64,000 nt of DNA from JALYJG01 sp033763555 (GCA_033763555.1 JANRKK010000004.1:1-64000); one strand, 5' to 3'. Shown: positions 47,708 to 60,163, counted from the stretch's first letter. Notes: generated from the letters alone by a model not told the origin. Made by a program: numbers and translations.

Positions 47708-49351
47708 TCATTTCCCAAACGTAAAGGCGTAAATTTCCACGCCCGGATCCTGCGCCGTGATTTCCAGCAGGCTGTTCTGTGTTTCACTTTGATGGATCAG
47801 CTCGTAAAGCGCATGGCCACTGATGGCAATGTTGCCATTTGGCGCATCCTTGCCGCTGGAAGCACCGGGCGTCTCGCCATTGAGCTTCAAGGTAGCTTTT
47901 GCTGGTTTTCCAGATTGCGTCCCCATGACCAGAAAAACCTTCTTTGAACGGAAGTTTAGCTGCAGAGCGGCACCTTTCTCCTGCGCCGTGCTTTTTTGCG
48001 CTTCCACTTTCCATTTCCCGGCCAGCGCCCACTCATTGAGAGGCAGGAAAAGCGGCACTTTGTATGCGGTAACCACATCTTCCTGCAGGTCAGGTTTTCC
48101 TGCGAAATGCTCAGCGCGGGCATAACCGAGATATGTTTCGGGTGTCTGACCCAAGCTGATGGTTGAAATTTCCGGCATGGCCTCAGCCTTATCCTTCAAT
48201 CCCAGCACATAGCGGATGTTATTTTCTGTGATGCTGTATTTGCCTTCGCCAAAATGCGTGTAGACAACCCGGCCTTCCTTATCGATCAGATAATGCGCGG
48301 GCCAATAACGGTTTTTAAAAGCAACCCATGTCGACAGATTGTTATCGACCGCAACAGGATAAGCGATACCGTATTTGGCAATGGCTGTTTTGATGTTGTC
48401 GATTTTCTTTTCAAACTCAAATTCCGGCGCATGAACGCCAATAATGACCAGCCCCTTGTCGCGGTATTTTTTATCCCACGCTGTCAGATAAGGCAGTGTG
48501 CGGACGCAATTGATGCAAGAGTATGTCCAAAAATCGATGAGAACGGCCTTGCCGCGCAAGCTCTGCAAGGTAAGCGGCGGCGAATTCAGCCAGCTTTCAA
48601 TTCCGGTAAATTCCGGCGCGGCATACGGGGTTGCAAGCCCATCTTCCAGCCGTGTGGCCTCAAGCGTCGACGATGGGCTGTCGCTGGTGAAAAGAGATTG
48701 CGCGCTAGAATCAAAAGCCAAAAGAAGGACAGACAAGATAATAATAACACCGAAGCTTTTTCTTACAGTTTCGGCATGCGTTGTGAAAAAGCGGAGACGC
48801 CCCATAATTTTTCTCCCGGCCAAAGTCATGATCAGCATGGGTACACCCGCGCCTATAGCGAAAGCTATCGTCACCAGAATGCCCTGGATATCAGTTTGCT
48901 GGCGGATAACCTGGACCAAAACAGCAGCAAGAATAGGCCCTGCGCAAGGCGTCCAGACAAGGCCGATCAATGCGCCAATAGAAACACCGCTGAGAAAACC
49001 ACCATGCCCTTGCGCGCCCAAACGGTTACCCAACTCAGCCGCGCCTTGCGTCCACTGGCTGAAGCGTGCCGACAATTTGTCTGACAACAACACAAGCCCG
49101 AAAGCCAGAAGCAGCGCCAGTGAACCATATTTTATAATATCGAGATCAATGTGCAACGCCGTGATGAGGGCACGGGAACCCAGCACAAAAATACTGAACG
49201 CACCCACAAATCCGACAATGATGCCGTAAGGCCGCTTGCGACCCCCTTCGATAGAGGCCGAAAGCACCAGAGGCAAAACCGGAAGGATGCAGGGCGAAAC
49301 GATCAGCGCCACGCCTTCCAGGAACGCAAGACCGATTTCCGGAATGTTCAT
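47708..49351 (-). CDS. dipZ: DipZ-like fusion: CcdA transporter, thioredoxin-like and C-terminal beta domain
   Basis: This 547-aa protein begins with a CcdA/DsbD-like membrane domain (about 1-220) with cysteines in IVSPCILPVLPLV and TPCAGPILAAVL. A thioredoxin-like domain of the TlpA type (about 255-385) carries WTYSCINCVRTLPYL (CxxC), and the C-terminal third is a beta-rich domain. It passes electrons from the cytoplasm to periplasmic proteins. It abuts MsrB, a reductase that needs such electrons. Confidence 0.9.
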   Translation of the reverse strand: MNIPEIGLAFLEGVALIVSPCILPVLPLVLSASIEGGRKRPYGIIVGFVGAFSIFVLGSRALITALHIDLDIIKYGSLALLLAFGLVLLSDKLSARFSQWTQGAAELGNRLGAQGHGGFLSGVSIGALIGLVWTPCAGPILAAVLVQVIRQQTDIQGILVTIAFAIGAGVPMLIMTLAGRKIMGRLRFFTTHAETVRKSFGVIIILSVLLLAFDSSAQSLFTSDSPSSTLEATRLEDGLATPYAAPEFTGIESWLNSPPLTLQSLRGKAVLIDFWTYSCINCVRTLPYLTAWDKKYRDKGLVIIGVHAPEFEFEKKIDNIKTAIAKYGIAYPVAVDNNLSTWVAFKNRYWPAHYLIDKEGRVVYTHFGEGKYSITENNIRYVLGLKDKAEAMPEISTISLGQTPETYLGYARAEHFAGKPDLQEDVVTAYKVPLFLPLNEWALAGKWKVEAQKSTAQEKGAALQLNFRSKKVFLVMGTQSGKPAKATLKLNGETPGASSGKDAPNGNIAISGHALYELIHQSETQNSLLEITAQDPGVEIYAFTFGK

Positions 49352-49355
49352 ATAG

Positions 49356-49865
49356 TCAGACTTTATCAGGAATGAATTTCAGCGCCACGCCGTTGTTACA
49401 GTAACGCAAGCCCGTTGGCGCCGGGCCATCCTTGAACACATGGCCCTGATGCCCACCACAACGCGCGCAATGATATTCCGTGCGCGGCGCAATCAGCTTG
49501 TAGTCGGTTTTGGTTTCGACATGGCCGGGAATGACATTGAAAAAACTCGGCCAGCCTGTTCCGCTGTCAAATTTATAATCGGAAGGAAAAAGCTCCAACC
49601 CGCACCCTGCACATACAAACGTGCCTTTGTGTTTTTCATTGTTCAGCGGACTGGTGAAAGGCGCTTCGGTACCTTCATGCCGCAGAACATCATAGCTTTC
49701 GGCAGGCAATGAAGCTTTCCATTCGCCGTCACTTTTGACCAGTTTTTCGATTTTTCCGTGATCTGCCATGGCGCGCCTCACCCCGGTAAGAACTCCCAAC
49801 ATCGACAGGCTGAATCCGCCCAAAAGCAGCTTCAGAAAATGCCGTTTTGTCGCGGAAGGGATCAT
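49356..49865 (-). CDS. msrB: Peptide-methionine (R)-S-oxide reductase MsrB, exported
   Basis: This 169-aa protein has a hydrophobic N-terminal signal region, a zinc site with C85/C88 and C133/C136, and the catalytic cysteine C156 in RYCNNG. It repairs oxidised methionine in proteins. The signal peptide puts it in the periplasm, so the electron source is probably the adjacent DipZ-like protein four bases downstream on the same strand. The motif departs slightly from the common RYCINS. Confidence 0.93.
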   Translation of the reverse strand: MIPSATKRHFLKLLLGGFSLSMLGVLTGVRRAMADHGKIEKLVKSDGEWKASLPAESYDVLRHEGTEAPFTSPLNNEKHKGTFVCAGCGLELFPSDYKFDSGTGWPSFFNVIPGHVETKTDYKLIAPRTEYHCARCGGHQGHVFKDGPAPTGLRYCNNGVALKFIPDKV

Positions 49866-49999
49866 GCTCCTCCTATAATGGGGGTTCTACGGCACAGATC
49901 AAGGTCATTGCCTGGAAAACCGCGAAAATGCCTCAATTTAAACACTTTTGCTCTCTTGATTTTTGACTTATTAAGGTGCGCCGGACAATTGGAGAGATC

Positions 50000-50707
50000 A
50001 TGGCCCAGACAATCGCCCTTGTGGATGACGACCGCAACATTCTGACTTCCGTCAGCATGGCGCTCGAGGCTGAAGGTTTTGAAATCCGTACCTATCCGGA
50101 TGGTGAAGAAGCCCTGCGCGGCTTGACACAAACGCCTCCTGATCTTGCGGTTCTGGACATCAAGATGCCCCGCCTGAACGGGATGGAGCTTCTGCAGAAA
50201 CTGCGCCAATCCGGCACGACATCACAGATGCCCGTGATTTTTCTGACATCCAAGGATGAAGAAGTGGATGAGATCATGGGTCTGCGCATGGGCGCGGATG
50301 ATTATATCACCAAGCCTTTTTCGCAGCGCCTGCTGCTGGAACGCATCCGCTCGTTATTGCGCCGTGAACAGGCACGGCAGCAGCCCGCCAACAACGATCC
50401 CAACAATCTCCTGGCCCGCGGCGAATTGACACTCGACAGCGCGCGGCATGTCTGTGCCTGGAAAGGTTCTCCAGTTGACCTGACGGTTACGGAATTTCTG
50501 CTCGTCAAGGCACTGGCCCAAAGGCCCGGCCATGTCAAAAGCCGCGACCAGTTGATGGACGCCGCCTATGGCGAATCCGTGTATGTTGATGACCGCACCA
50601 TCGACAGCCACATCAAGCGTCTGCGCAAGAAGTTCAAAGAGGTTGATACGGATTTCAATCAGATCGAAACGCTCTATGGCGTCGGCTACAAATACCGCGA
50701 AGGATGA
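50000..50707 (+). CDS. chvI: ChvI-type response regulator
   Basis: This 235-aa regulator has a receiver with D53 (AVLDIKMPRL) and a winged-helix output domain ending VGYKYREG. With the ChvG kinase directly behind it, it forms the ChvG-ChvI pair that controls envelope stress, exopolysaccharide and acid response in alphaproteobacteria. The start at 50000 follows TTGGAGAG. It overlaps the kinase start by about 32 bp. Confidence 0.93.
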   Translation: MAQTIALVDDDRNILTSVSMALEAEGFEIRTYPDGEEALRGLTQTPPDLAVLDIKMPRLNGMELLQKLRQSGTTSQMPVIFLTSKDEEVDEIMGLRMGADDYITKPFSQRLLLERIRSLLRREQARQQPANNDPNNLLARGELTLDSARHVCAWKGSPVDLTVTEFLLVKALAQRPGHVKSRDQLMDAAYGESVYVDDRTIDSHIKRLRKKFKEVDTDFNQIETLYGVGYKYREG

Positions 50708-52385
50708 ATCCTTCACCGAGCCGCATACCTGGTGGCTCTGGCGGCGCGCCGATCAGGCCGGGGGTAAACGGCATCTTTCACCGATTGTTTTACGCATTCT
50801 GGCCGTAAACGTAATGGCGCTCGCCATTTTGGTGGGCAGTTTGCTGTATCTCGGCCGTTATCAGGATAAAATCATCGCCACCGAGCTGAATTCCCTGCTG
50901 ATGCAATCGCGCATCATCTCCAGCGCCGTGGTGGAAGGCGCGATTGTCATCGACGAAAATGATAAAAGCATTCTGTCACCCCTGCTCTCGCGATTGATGG
51001 TGCGCAGGCTGGCGGAAACCACCGAAACCCGCACCCGCCTGTTCGACAGGGACAACACGCTGCTAGCTGACAGCCGGGCACTTCTGGGCAGTAAAAAACC
51101 ACAAACTGAAGAACTTTCGACCACTGAGGAACCACGGCCAAACTGGATCGCACGCTTTACAGCAGCCGTGTTCGACGTCATCGACCTTATTCATACGCGA
51201 CGCACTTATCCATTCTATGAAGAAAGAGAAATCCAGCGCGCCGACCAGTACGAAATTGCCCAACGCGCCATGCAGGGCGAAGTCGCCACCCAGGTCTGGA
51301 GCACGCCCAAAACTGGCCTTATTCTCGCCGTGGCCGTTCCAGTCGAACATTACGGAAGTGTTCTCGGCGCTGTGATGATGTCGCGCTCCGATGCACCCAT
51401 CAATAAAGCCATTTATGCTGTGCGCATTGATATCTTGCGGATATTTTTTATCACACTTCTCATCACGGTTTTGTTGTCGCTTTATTTGGCTCGCGCGATT
51501 GCCCGGCCTATCCGCCTTCTGGCTTTGGCAGCTGAAGGGTTGCGCCACGGGCAAATGCAGATTGTCGGTCTGGCAGGCATGGCCAATCTTCTGACGCGCG
51601 AAGCCATCCCCGATATGACCGATCGCAAGGATGAAATCGGCGATTTATCCGGTGCGTTGCGCGACCTGACAACGGCTTTGGCGCAGCGCATTGGCGCAAT
51701 TGAAAATTTTGCCGCCGATGTTGCGCATGAAATCAAGAATCCCCTGACATCCTTGCGCAGTGCTGTGGAAACGGTGGAGCGCATTCAGGATCCTGCACGG
51801 CAAAAGCAGCTTATGGCCGTCATACGCGACGATGTTGACCGCCTTGACCGCCTGATCACCGACATCGCCAGCGCCTCACGCCTTGATGCCGAGCTTAGCC
51901 GCGATGAAATGGTATCTATGGATATTGGCCGGATGCTGACCACTCTGGCCGATTTTCACCACCAATCCTCCTCGCAGAAAGTACGACTTATGCTCGACCC
52001 CCTGCCGAAAGACCTGCGTATCGAGGGCGTGGAAGCGCGCCTGGTACAAGTCCTGCAGAATCTGATCGACAATGCGATGTCGTTTTCACCGCCGGGTGGC
52101 ATTGTCAAACTGGCGGCCTCGCGGCAGGGCCGTTATGTTCAAGTCACGGTGGAAGACAGCGGCCCTGGCATTCCTGAAAACAAACTGGAAGCCATCTTCG
52201 ATCGTTTTTACAGCGAACGGCCAAAGACCGAAAAATTCGGCACGCATTCAGGGCTGGGCTTGAGCATCTCCAAACAGATTGTCGAAGCGCATCGCGGCCG
52301 CATTCGCGCCGATAACCGTCGCGATGGCGACGGCACCATTCTCGGCGCGCGCTTTGTTGTCATGCTCCCCGCCAGCGACGGCTGA
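50676..52385 (+). CDS. chvG: ChvG-type sensor histidine kinase
   Basis: This 569-aa kinase has a membrane segment (RILAVNVMALAILVGSLLYL), a periplasmic sensor region of about 200 aa, a second span (IFFITLLITVLLSLYLARAI) followed by HAMP, HisKA with H351 in DVAHEIKNPLTSL, and HATPase_c (LIDNAMSFSPPGG, GLGLSISKQIV). It pairs with ChvI. The start at 50676 overlaps the regulator; no better start lies downstream before the first span. The periplasmic part of ChvG usually interacts with an inhibitor such as ExoR; none is seen here. Confidence 0.9.
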   Translation: MASATNTAKDESFTEPHTWWLWRRADQAGGKRHLSPIVLRILAVNVMALAILVGSLLYLGRYQDKIIATELNSLLMQSRIISSAVVEGAIVIDENDKSILSPLLSRLMVRRLAETTETRTRLFDRDNTLLADSRALLGSKKPQTEELSTTEEPRPNWIARFTAAVFDVIDLIHTRRTYPFYEEREIQRADQYEIAQRAMQGEVATQVWSTPKTGLILAVAVPVEHYGSVLGAVMMSRSDAPINKAIYAVRIDILRIFFITLLITVLLSLYLARAIARPIRLLALAAEGLRHGQMQIVGLAGMANLLTREAIPDMTDRKDEIGDLSGALRDLTTALAQRIGAIENFAADVAHEIKNPLTSLRSAVETVERIQDPARQKQLMAVIRDDVDRLDRLITDIASASRLDAELSRDEMVSMDIGRMLTTLADFHHQSSSQKVRLMLDPLPKDLRIEGVEARLVQVLQNLIDNAMSFSPPGGIVKLAASRQGRYVQVTVEDSGPGIPENKLEAIFDRFYSERPKTEKFGTHSGLGLSISKQIVEAHRGRIRADNRRDGDGTILGARFVVMLPASDG

Positions 52386-52537
52386 GATACAGGCTTATTA
52401 TTTTCTCATTATATTGCAATGAGTTAACTTGTATTTTTCTGCTCTTGAAACTATTACTGCACTTGGTGAGGGGGGCTTTTTCGAGTATATTAGGCGCACA
52501 ATTTTATTGAACATTTTACAACCGCATAGAGCGTGAA

Positions 52538-53428
52538 ATGAGCTTTCAACTGTCCGATATTCGCCAGGCTTTCCGTGCAACTGCGAGCATGGTTACACAA
52601 GTCATCAAGAAGACTGTTCCCGTCCTGCTCATAGGGGCAGCTTTGGCAGGGTGTACCTATCGAGGAGTCTTCACTCCCAAGTCTCTCATTCCTCCGAGCC
52701 AAGCTGAATTAGCGGTTCAACCCAAAGCCAGCTTCGTATGCGGCAGCCAAGTTGGACCTTCTGTTGCTCAATCTAAGTCGGAACTGGGGTGGACAACCCA
52801 CACTATATACTCCAATAGCTTCAATGAAGTTACATTCACCGACCATGGCATCATTAGAGTCAACGGTTCAGTCGCAGGCAATCCAACCAGCCCACAAGTG
52901 AAGGTTACATCTATTAGTTTTGATCAAGAGCCTTATGGCAGTTTGCGCCTGGATACCACACGGCCCTTACGCTCCACTGAAGATCAAGCTTACGCTACTG
53001 CGGCACAGCAACGCGCCGCACAGGCTGTTCAAACCATAGCTCAATATTGCTGGAGTGGTGTATCCCTACCTCAAGATTTTATCGGACTGGCTCAAGACCC
53101 ATGGAATCCCTCTTCCCATCTTTGGGTACAGCTTGGTAACTCTTACAACTGTAACGTCACAAGAAGCAGCATTAATTGCTTTGATAATGCACGCGGCGTA
53201 CGCGTTGATGGCTCTTTTTCCCATAGCTATGTAGGCGGTCGCTTTACACGCCGAACAGGTCAAGTCTCTGAAACCTACGACACCGTTTTCGGTGAAACCT
53301 GGGTAAACCTGCCCGGCAAAAGCGAACATTTCTTTGCTGACCGCCCATCACCAGATATGGAAGAAGAACTGGGCAATGTTCGCAGGGCCATGCAAGTTGC
53401 CTACCCCTTCATAAGATACAGCTACTGA
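52538..53428 (+). CDS. Hypothetical lipoprotein
   Basis: This 296-aa protein has a late signal sequence (VPVLLIGAALAGCTYRG, lipobox LAGC at about residue 37-39) and a beta-rich mature part with SLRLDTTRPLRSTEDQAYAT and DNARGVRVDGSFSHSYVGGR. Four cysteines are in SFVCGSQVG, QYCWSG, YNCNVT and NCFDN. A shorter start at M18 would give a more usual signal peptide length. I cannot assign a family. It stands alone between ChvG and gyrB. Confidence 0.7.
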   Translation: MSFQLSDIRQAFRATASMVTQVIKKTVPVLLIGAALAGCTYRGVFTPKSLIPPSQAELAVQPKASFVCGSQVGPSVAQSKSELGWTTHTIYSNSFNEVTFTDHGIIRVNGSVAGNPTSPQVKVTSISFDQEPYGSLRLDTTRPLRSTEDQAYATAAQQRAAQAVQTIAQYCWSGVSLPQDFIGLAQDPWNPSSHLWVQLGNSYNCNVTRSSINCFDNARGVRVDGSFSHSYVGGRFTRRTGQVSETYDTVFGETWVNLPGKSEHFFADRPSPDMEEELGNVRRAMQVAYPFIRYSY

Positions 53429-53546
53429 ATTGGACGAATAGCTGCTTTCCAACCTCACTCATGGCGCTCCTCAAATATTGCTTTTCTAACCCCCTGTTTT
53501 CAGGCCTTTTTTAGGCCTACTAAATCGCGTTTTTCTCCATAAAAAG

Positions 53547-53576
53547 TTGGCCTTATACGACCCTGTCGGCTAGTAT
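53547..53576 (+). promoter_or_regulatory. Possible sigma70 promoter of gyrB
   Basis: TTGGCC (53547-53552) and TAGTAT (53571-53576) are 18 bp apart, about 90 bp before the gyrB start. The boxes match the consensus moderately. Confidence 0.35.
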
Positions 53577-53664
53577 CTTTCTATGATTCGCCGAGGGCGG
53601 ATTTTTCCAATTCCGGCAGGGGTTTAAGAGCCTTTTGTCGGTGCCAAAAATGGAAGAAAAAACA

Positions 53665-56103
<2,439 letters not shown>

Positions 56104-56146
56104 GTTGTAAGGTTAGTACTGTTTGTTTGTTCGGTGGAGCAGTTCG

Positions 56147-57613
56147 ATGAATGGCTTCATGACTCCCTCCGAAGGCTGGCTGATCTTTCTGGCCTTCGCC
56201 GTTTCTATGATCGGCATCGTCTGGCTGGCAACACGTCCCCACAAGGATAAAGACGATCATCTGGTGGCCGGTCGCCGCGTCGGCACGTTGGCCGGAGCTT
56301 TTTCCATTGCGGTCAGCTGGATATGGGCTCCCGCTGTTTTTATTTGCTCCCAAAAATCTTACCAGCAGGGGCTGGCCGGTATTTTCTGGTTCACTTTTCC
56401 GAATGTCCTGTGTTTCTTCACTTTCGCTCCGCTGGCCATCCGCCTGCGTCGCCTGATGCCGCATGGCTATTCCATGCCGGAATTTATGTGGCACCGATTC
56501 GGCGGCGACAAACGTGTTCACCTTATCTTTGTCACGATCACGCTTGGCTATGAAATAGGTGCCGTGATCATTAATGCGCTGGCGGGTGGAACTCTGATGC
56601 ACGCCCTGTCCGGCATAGACCTAAATACGGCCATTTTGGCCATGACGCTGGTATCCTTGTCCTATGCTGTCTGGCGCGCCATGCCCGCCTCTATCGTCAC
56701 CGATTTCATCCAGATGTCCGTTATTCTTCTGATCGCTTTCCTGCTGGTGCCGTGGGTGGTGACGGAGGCAGGTGGCTGGCATATTGTCAGCAGCGGATTT
56801 GCAGGCACAAGCGGCTCGGCCAATATTTTTGATCCGTGGATCATGTATTCCTTCGGCATACCGGCGACGCTAGGACTTATATCCGGCCCCGTGGCAGATC
56901 AAATGTTCTACCAACGCGTTATGTCGGCCAAATACCATCTTGTCGTGCGGACATTTATCGTCGGCGGGCTTGTGTTCGGCGTTGTGCCGGTGGTTCTGTC
57001 CATCCTTGGCTTTGTCGCCGCCAGCGGAATGGTGCCTGGACTTTCGGTCACCGACCCGCAAATGGTCAGCGTCGCCGTCATTAATCATTTCCTGCCCAAA
57101 TGGACCTTGTTCCTTTTCGCCTTCATGGTTTTATGCGCCCTGTGCTCGACGATGGATTCCGGCTACATCGCCATCGGCTCAGTCTGGTCGATTGATATTT
57201 ACCGGCGCTATCAGAACCCAAAAGCAAGCGACCGGAAAATTGTGCTTGCTTCGAAAAAGGCAATGCTGGGCTTCGCCGTAGTCGGAACAGTCATTGCGAT
57301 GATTCCCGGCCTTAAGCTTCTCTGGCTGTTTCTGATCTACGGCGCCTTGGCGTCGGCGGCATTGGTACCTGTGATATTGTCCCTGTTCTGGAAACGCCTG
57401 ACGGCGCGCGGCGCTTTTTGGGGGCCTTTCCTGTCTTTCGTGATTGGGTTGCCGATTTCCATTTACGCGAATTTTCGTGAAGATACACATATGATTGTCG
57501 CGGCGGCCTTGCTCAGCGTTCTGATCGGCCTTGCCGTGTGTCTTTATGACGGCTGGCACAATAATAAAGGTGCGGGTTTTGATTTTAAGAAATTTAAAGC
57601 GTCGGTTCATTAA
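56147..57613 (+). CDS. Sodium:solute symporter family transporter
   Basis: This 488-aa protein has about 13 membrane helices and the SSS-family pattern (AGRRVGTLAGAFSIAVSWIW and LCALCSTMDSGYIAIGS, in which the second has the Na+-site serines). Its substrate is not clear; the family covers sugars, amino acids, urea, acetate and proline. The start at 56147 follows GTGGAGCAG. It is located between gyrB and small exported genes and stands alone. Confidence 0.88.
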   Translation: MNGFMTPSEGWLIFLAFAVSMIGIVWLATRPHKDKDDHLVAGRRVGTLAGAFSIAVSWIWAPAVFICSQKSYQQGLAGIFWFTFPNVLCFFTFAPLAIRLRRLMPHGYSMPEFMWHRFGGDKRVHLIFVTITLGYEIGAVIINALAGGTLMHALSGIDLNTAILAMTLVSLSYAVWRAMPASIVTDFIQMSVILLIAFLLVPWVVTEAGGWHIVSSGFAGTSGSANIFDPWIMYSFGIPATLGLISGPVADQMFYQRVMSAKYHLVVRTFIVGGLVFGVVPVVLSILGFVAASGMVPGLSVTDPQMVSVAVINHFLPKWTLFLFAFMVLCALCSTMDSGYIAIGSVWSIDIYRRYQNPKASDRKIVLASKKAMLGFAVVGTVIAMIPGLKLLWLFLIYGALASAALVPVILSLFWKRLTARGAFWGPFLSFVIGLPISIYANFREDTHMIVAAALLSVLIGLAVCLYDGWHNNKGAGFDFKKFKASVH

Positions 57614-57807
57614 CCATTTCTCTCCCCACCGTATCGCACAAAAATATTTTTGAAAATAATATGCCGTCGAGCACGAACGTCATATTTATGCCGCTTTTAT
57701 ACGCTTATCTGCGTCTCAGCCGTCGGTTTTTTCGGCGCATGTTAACCAAAACTATACGATCGGCGCCTAAGGTGCGCGGCCCGGATTGTTGGGACGGAGT
57801 GTTCAAG

Positions 57808-58176
57808 GTGAGTAAGAGGCAACAGATTATTATCGGTTTTGCAGGTGCTGCCCTGGCAGCCTTTGCTCCTGCCCGCACAGGTGGCGGTACCCGCGACATT
57901 CATCAACTGGACAAACCTGTGCAACAGGCCATTCAAAATGTCTTGGCACCGCCGTGCCATGATTTTTCGACGGGCGCGCAATATATAGCAAAGACGTCAG
58001 ATGGCCGGACGATCATTATCGCGCCAAGTGACACACCATCGGAAGGCTCCTGCGTCAATGTAGATTTGACCGTAAATGGTAGCCCACCTTCCTGGCTTTC
58101 CTTCTCAGGCGACCACCCAAAATCGCACACATACACCGATATACCTCTCTGCGCGGCAAATTTAGCTAACGGCTAA
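57808..58176 (+). CDS. Hypothetical small exported protein
   Basis: This 122-aa protein starts at GTG after a GGAG site, with signal peptide-like IIIGFAGAALAAFAPA. The mature part contains PPCHDFSTGAQYIAKTSDGR and SEGSCVNVDLTVNGSPPSWL, with a third cysteine near the end. A longer in-frame version would start at 57661 but would add a basic leader without signal character. No family recognised. Confidence 0.55.
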   Translation: MSKRQQIIIGFAGAALAAFAPARTGGGTRDIHQLDKPVQQAIQNVLAPPCHDFSTGAQYIAKTSDGRTIIIAPSDTPSEGSCVNVDLTVNGSPPSWLSFSGDHPKSHTYTDIPLCAANLANG

Positions 58177-58256
58177 ACGGGCTTTTTCCCTGTTTTTGAA
58201 ATTTGGAGCGCTTCGCGCTAGGCTGCGCAGCGACTTCTCTTTCCGGAAACAGGGTG

Positions 58257-59273
58257 ATGTCCTCCGAATCCGTCAACAGTCAAAAAGCTCCCGATGAAAC
58301 GCCCCGAGGACATGCCGCGCGTTCGCCAACACGCCGCCGCATCGTTCTTGCTGGAATGCTGGCGCTTGTGTTGTCACCCATTATATTCATGACCGCCTTT
58401 GTCATTCCCGGGCCGCTGCAGGAAAACCGCACTGTTATCGTTCCACACGGTTCCAGCATACGCGAGATTGCCGCTCTGCTTGATGCGAATGGTGCGATAT
58501 ACAATTCCTATCTGTTCCTCGCCGCCGCGAAAATCATCGCCTATGACAATCTGAAATCCGGCGAATATGAGCTTACACCCGCCGAAAGCATGGCCTCCAT
58601 CGTGCTGATGATGCATGACGGGCGCTCCGTCCTCCACTGGTTTACCCTGACCGAAGGCATGACCTCGGCCGAAACCCACCGTCTTTTGAATGTCAGCAAC
58701 ATTCTGACAGGTGATAGCGGTACACCGCCTGCCGAAGGCTCGATGCTGCCGGAAACCTACCGCTACAGCTATGGCGACAACCGCGCCGCTTTGATCGCCC
58801 GCATGCAAAAAGCCATGCAGGATACACTCAACGAATTATGGCCTAAGCGCGAACCGGGCCTGCCCCTGAAAACACCCGACGAAGCTGTTATTCTCGCTTC
58901 CATCGTCGAGAAGGAAACAGGCAAGGCAGAAGAGCGCGCACGCATCGCGGGCGTTTTCTACAACCGCCTGCGCCAGAGTATGCGGCTGCAATCCGACCCG
59001 ACCGTTATTTATGCGGTTGAAAAAGCACGCGGGCTGATGGAACGCCCGCTGACACGCGATGATCTGTTGTTTGCATCGCCCTACAACACCTATGCCAGCG
59101 ATGGGTTGCCGCCAGAACCTATCTGCAATCCTGGCCGCGCGGCGCTGGAAGCCGTGCTACATCCCGAAGCGAATGATTATCTTTATTTTGTCGCCGACGG
59201 CACGGGCGGGCATGTTTTCGCCAAAGGCCTGGCTGAGCATAACAAGAATGTCGCGCGCTGGAGGAAGATGTAA
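58257..59273 (+). CDS. mltG: Endolytic murein transglycosylase MltG
   Basis: This 338-aa protein has an N-terminal membrane anchor (RIVLAGMLALVLSPIIFMTA), a LysM-like part and the YceG/MltG catalytic domain with EGSMLPETYRYSYG and ASIVEKETGKAEER (the catalytic Glu lies in the latter), then QSDPTVIYAV and SPYNTYASDGLPPEPICNPG. It cuts nascent glycan strands and sets their length. The start at 58257 is the ATG after an ACAGGGTG site. In many genomes MltG follows fabF; here it does not. Confidence 0.95.
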   Translation: MSSESVNSQKAPDETPRGHAARSPTRRRIVLAGMLALVLSPIIFMTAFVIPGPLQENRTVIVPHGSSIREIAALLDANGAIYNSYLFLAAAKIIAYDNLKSGEYELTPAESMASIVLMMHDGRSVLHWFTLTEGMTSAETHRLLNVSNILTGDSGTPPAEGSMLPETYRYSYGDNRAALIARMQKAMQDTLNELWPKREPGLPLKTPDEAVILASIVEKETGKAEERARIAGVFYNRLRQSMRLQSDPTVIYAVEKARGLMERPLTRDDLLFASPYNTYASDGLPPEPICNPGRAALEAVLHPEANDYLYFVADGTGGHVFAKGLAEHNKNVARWRKM

Positions 59274-59275
59274 GT

Positions 59276-60163
59276 CTAGCTCGCCTGCGCCAGCGGATAG
59301 CAGGCGTCGGCAATGGCGGCGGTATAAGCCTGACGCAAACGGCTAAAAACCGGGCCGTCCATTGTTACAACAAAAGTGACATCGTCGATCTTCCGCACCG
59401 GAACCAGTTCGGAATAGCTCCCCGTAATAAAAGCTTCCGAAGCGCGGGCAAGATCGGCAGGCATAATGTCGCGTTCGGCTGTTGGAATGCCAAGCTTTTT
59501 TGCCAGTTCCAGCAGGGTTTTCCGCGTAATACCGAACAGCATGCCGCGCGACGGTGTGCAGAGAACGCCATCAATGACGCAGAAGACATTGGACGTCGCG
59601 GCCTCGGTGATATAGCCGTCCTTGTGGACAAACAGAATATCGTCCCAACCCTGTGGCCCCAACTCGCGCGACGCGACAAAACCTGCCGTATAATTGGTGG
59701 ATTTCACCGTCGGCATGTCGCGCGCAAACGGCACCGTCTTGATGGCGACACCGCGTTTGTAGATTTCCAGTCCTTTGGGCGCCTCGGGATGCAGGGGATG
59801 CATTTCATCTTCGACGATCATCAATTGCGGTGCGAAGCCGCTGCTGTCGCCAAAGCCTGCGCCGGGCTGCGCACATTCGCCGATGGTCAGGAAAATTTTG
59901 ATAACACTGTGCGGATACTGGTTCTGCGCGCATAATTTTTCGACCGCATCCAGCATATCATCACGCTCTGTGGAGCAGTTGATACCAAGAACCTGCGCAC
60001 TATGGTCAAAACGGTCGAGATGTTCTTCAAGACAAAAGGGAACGCCGCCATAAACCCGCACCAACTCATACACCGCGATGCTGCGGTTGAATCCATAATC
60101 AAAGGGGCTGAGCGTCAGACTGTTTTTATCGACAAAATGTCCGTTGTGATAAGCGAGCGGCAT
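59276..60163 (-). CDS. Class IV aminotransferase (branched-chain/D-amino acid type)
   Basis: This 295-aa protein has the fold-type IV pattern with PLP lysine K154 in PTVKSTNYTAG, an early arginine (DYGFNRSIAVYELVRVYGG) and EAATSNVFCVIDG. Both BCAT (IlvE) and D-amino acid aminotransferase share these, so the substrate is open. The start at 60163 follows AAGGATTTT; a longer frame would run into holC. It is eight bases downstream of holC on the same strand, an operon with pepA and a solute-binding protein. Confidence 0.88.
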   Translation of the reverse strand: MPLAYHNGHFVDKNSLTLSPFDYGFNRSIAVYELVRVYGGVPFCLEEHLDRFDHSAQVLGINCSTERDDMLDAVEKLCAQNQYPHSVIKIFLTIGECAQPGAGFGDSSGFAPQLMIVEDEMHPLHPEAPKGLEIYKRGVAIKTVPFARDMPTVKSTNYTAGFVASRELGPQGWDDILFVHKDGYITEAATSNVFCVIDGVLCTPSRGMLFGITRKTLLELAKKLGIPTAERDIMPADLARASEAFITGSYSELVPVRKIDDVTFVVTMDGPVFSRLRQAYTAAIADACYPLAQAS

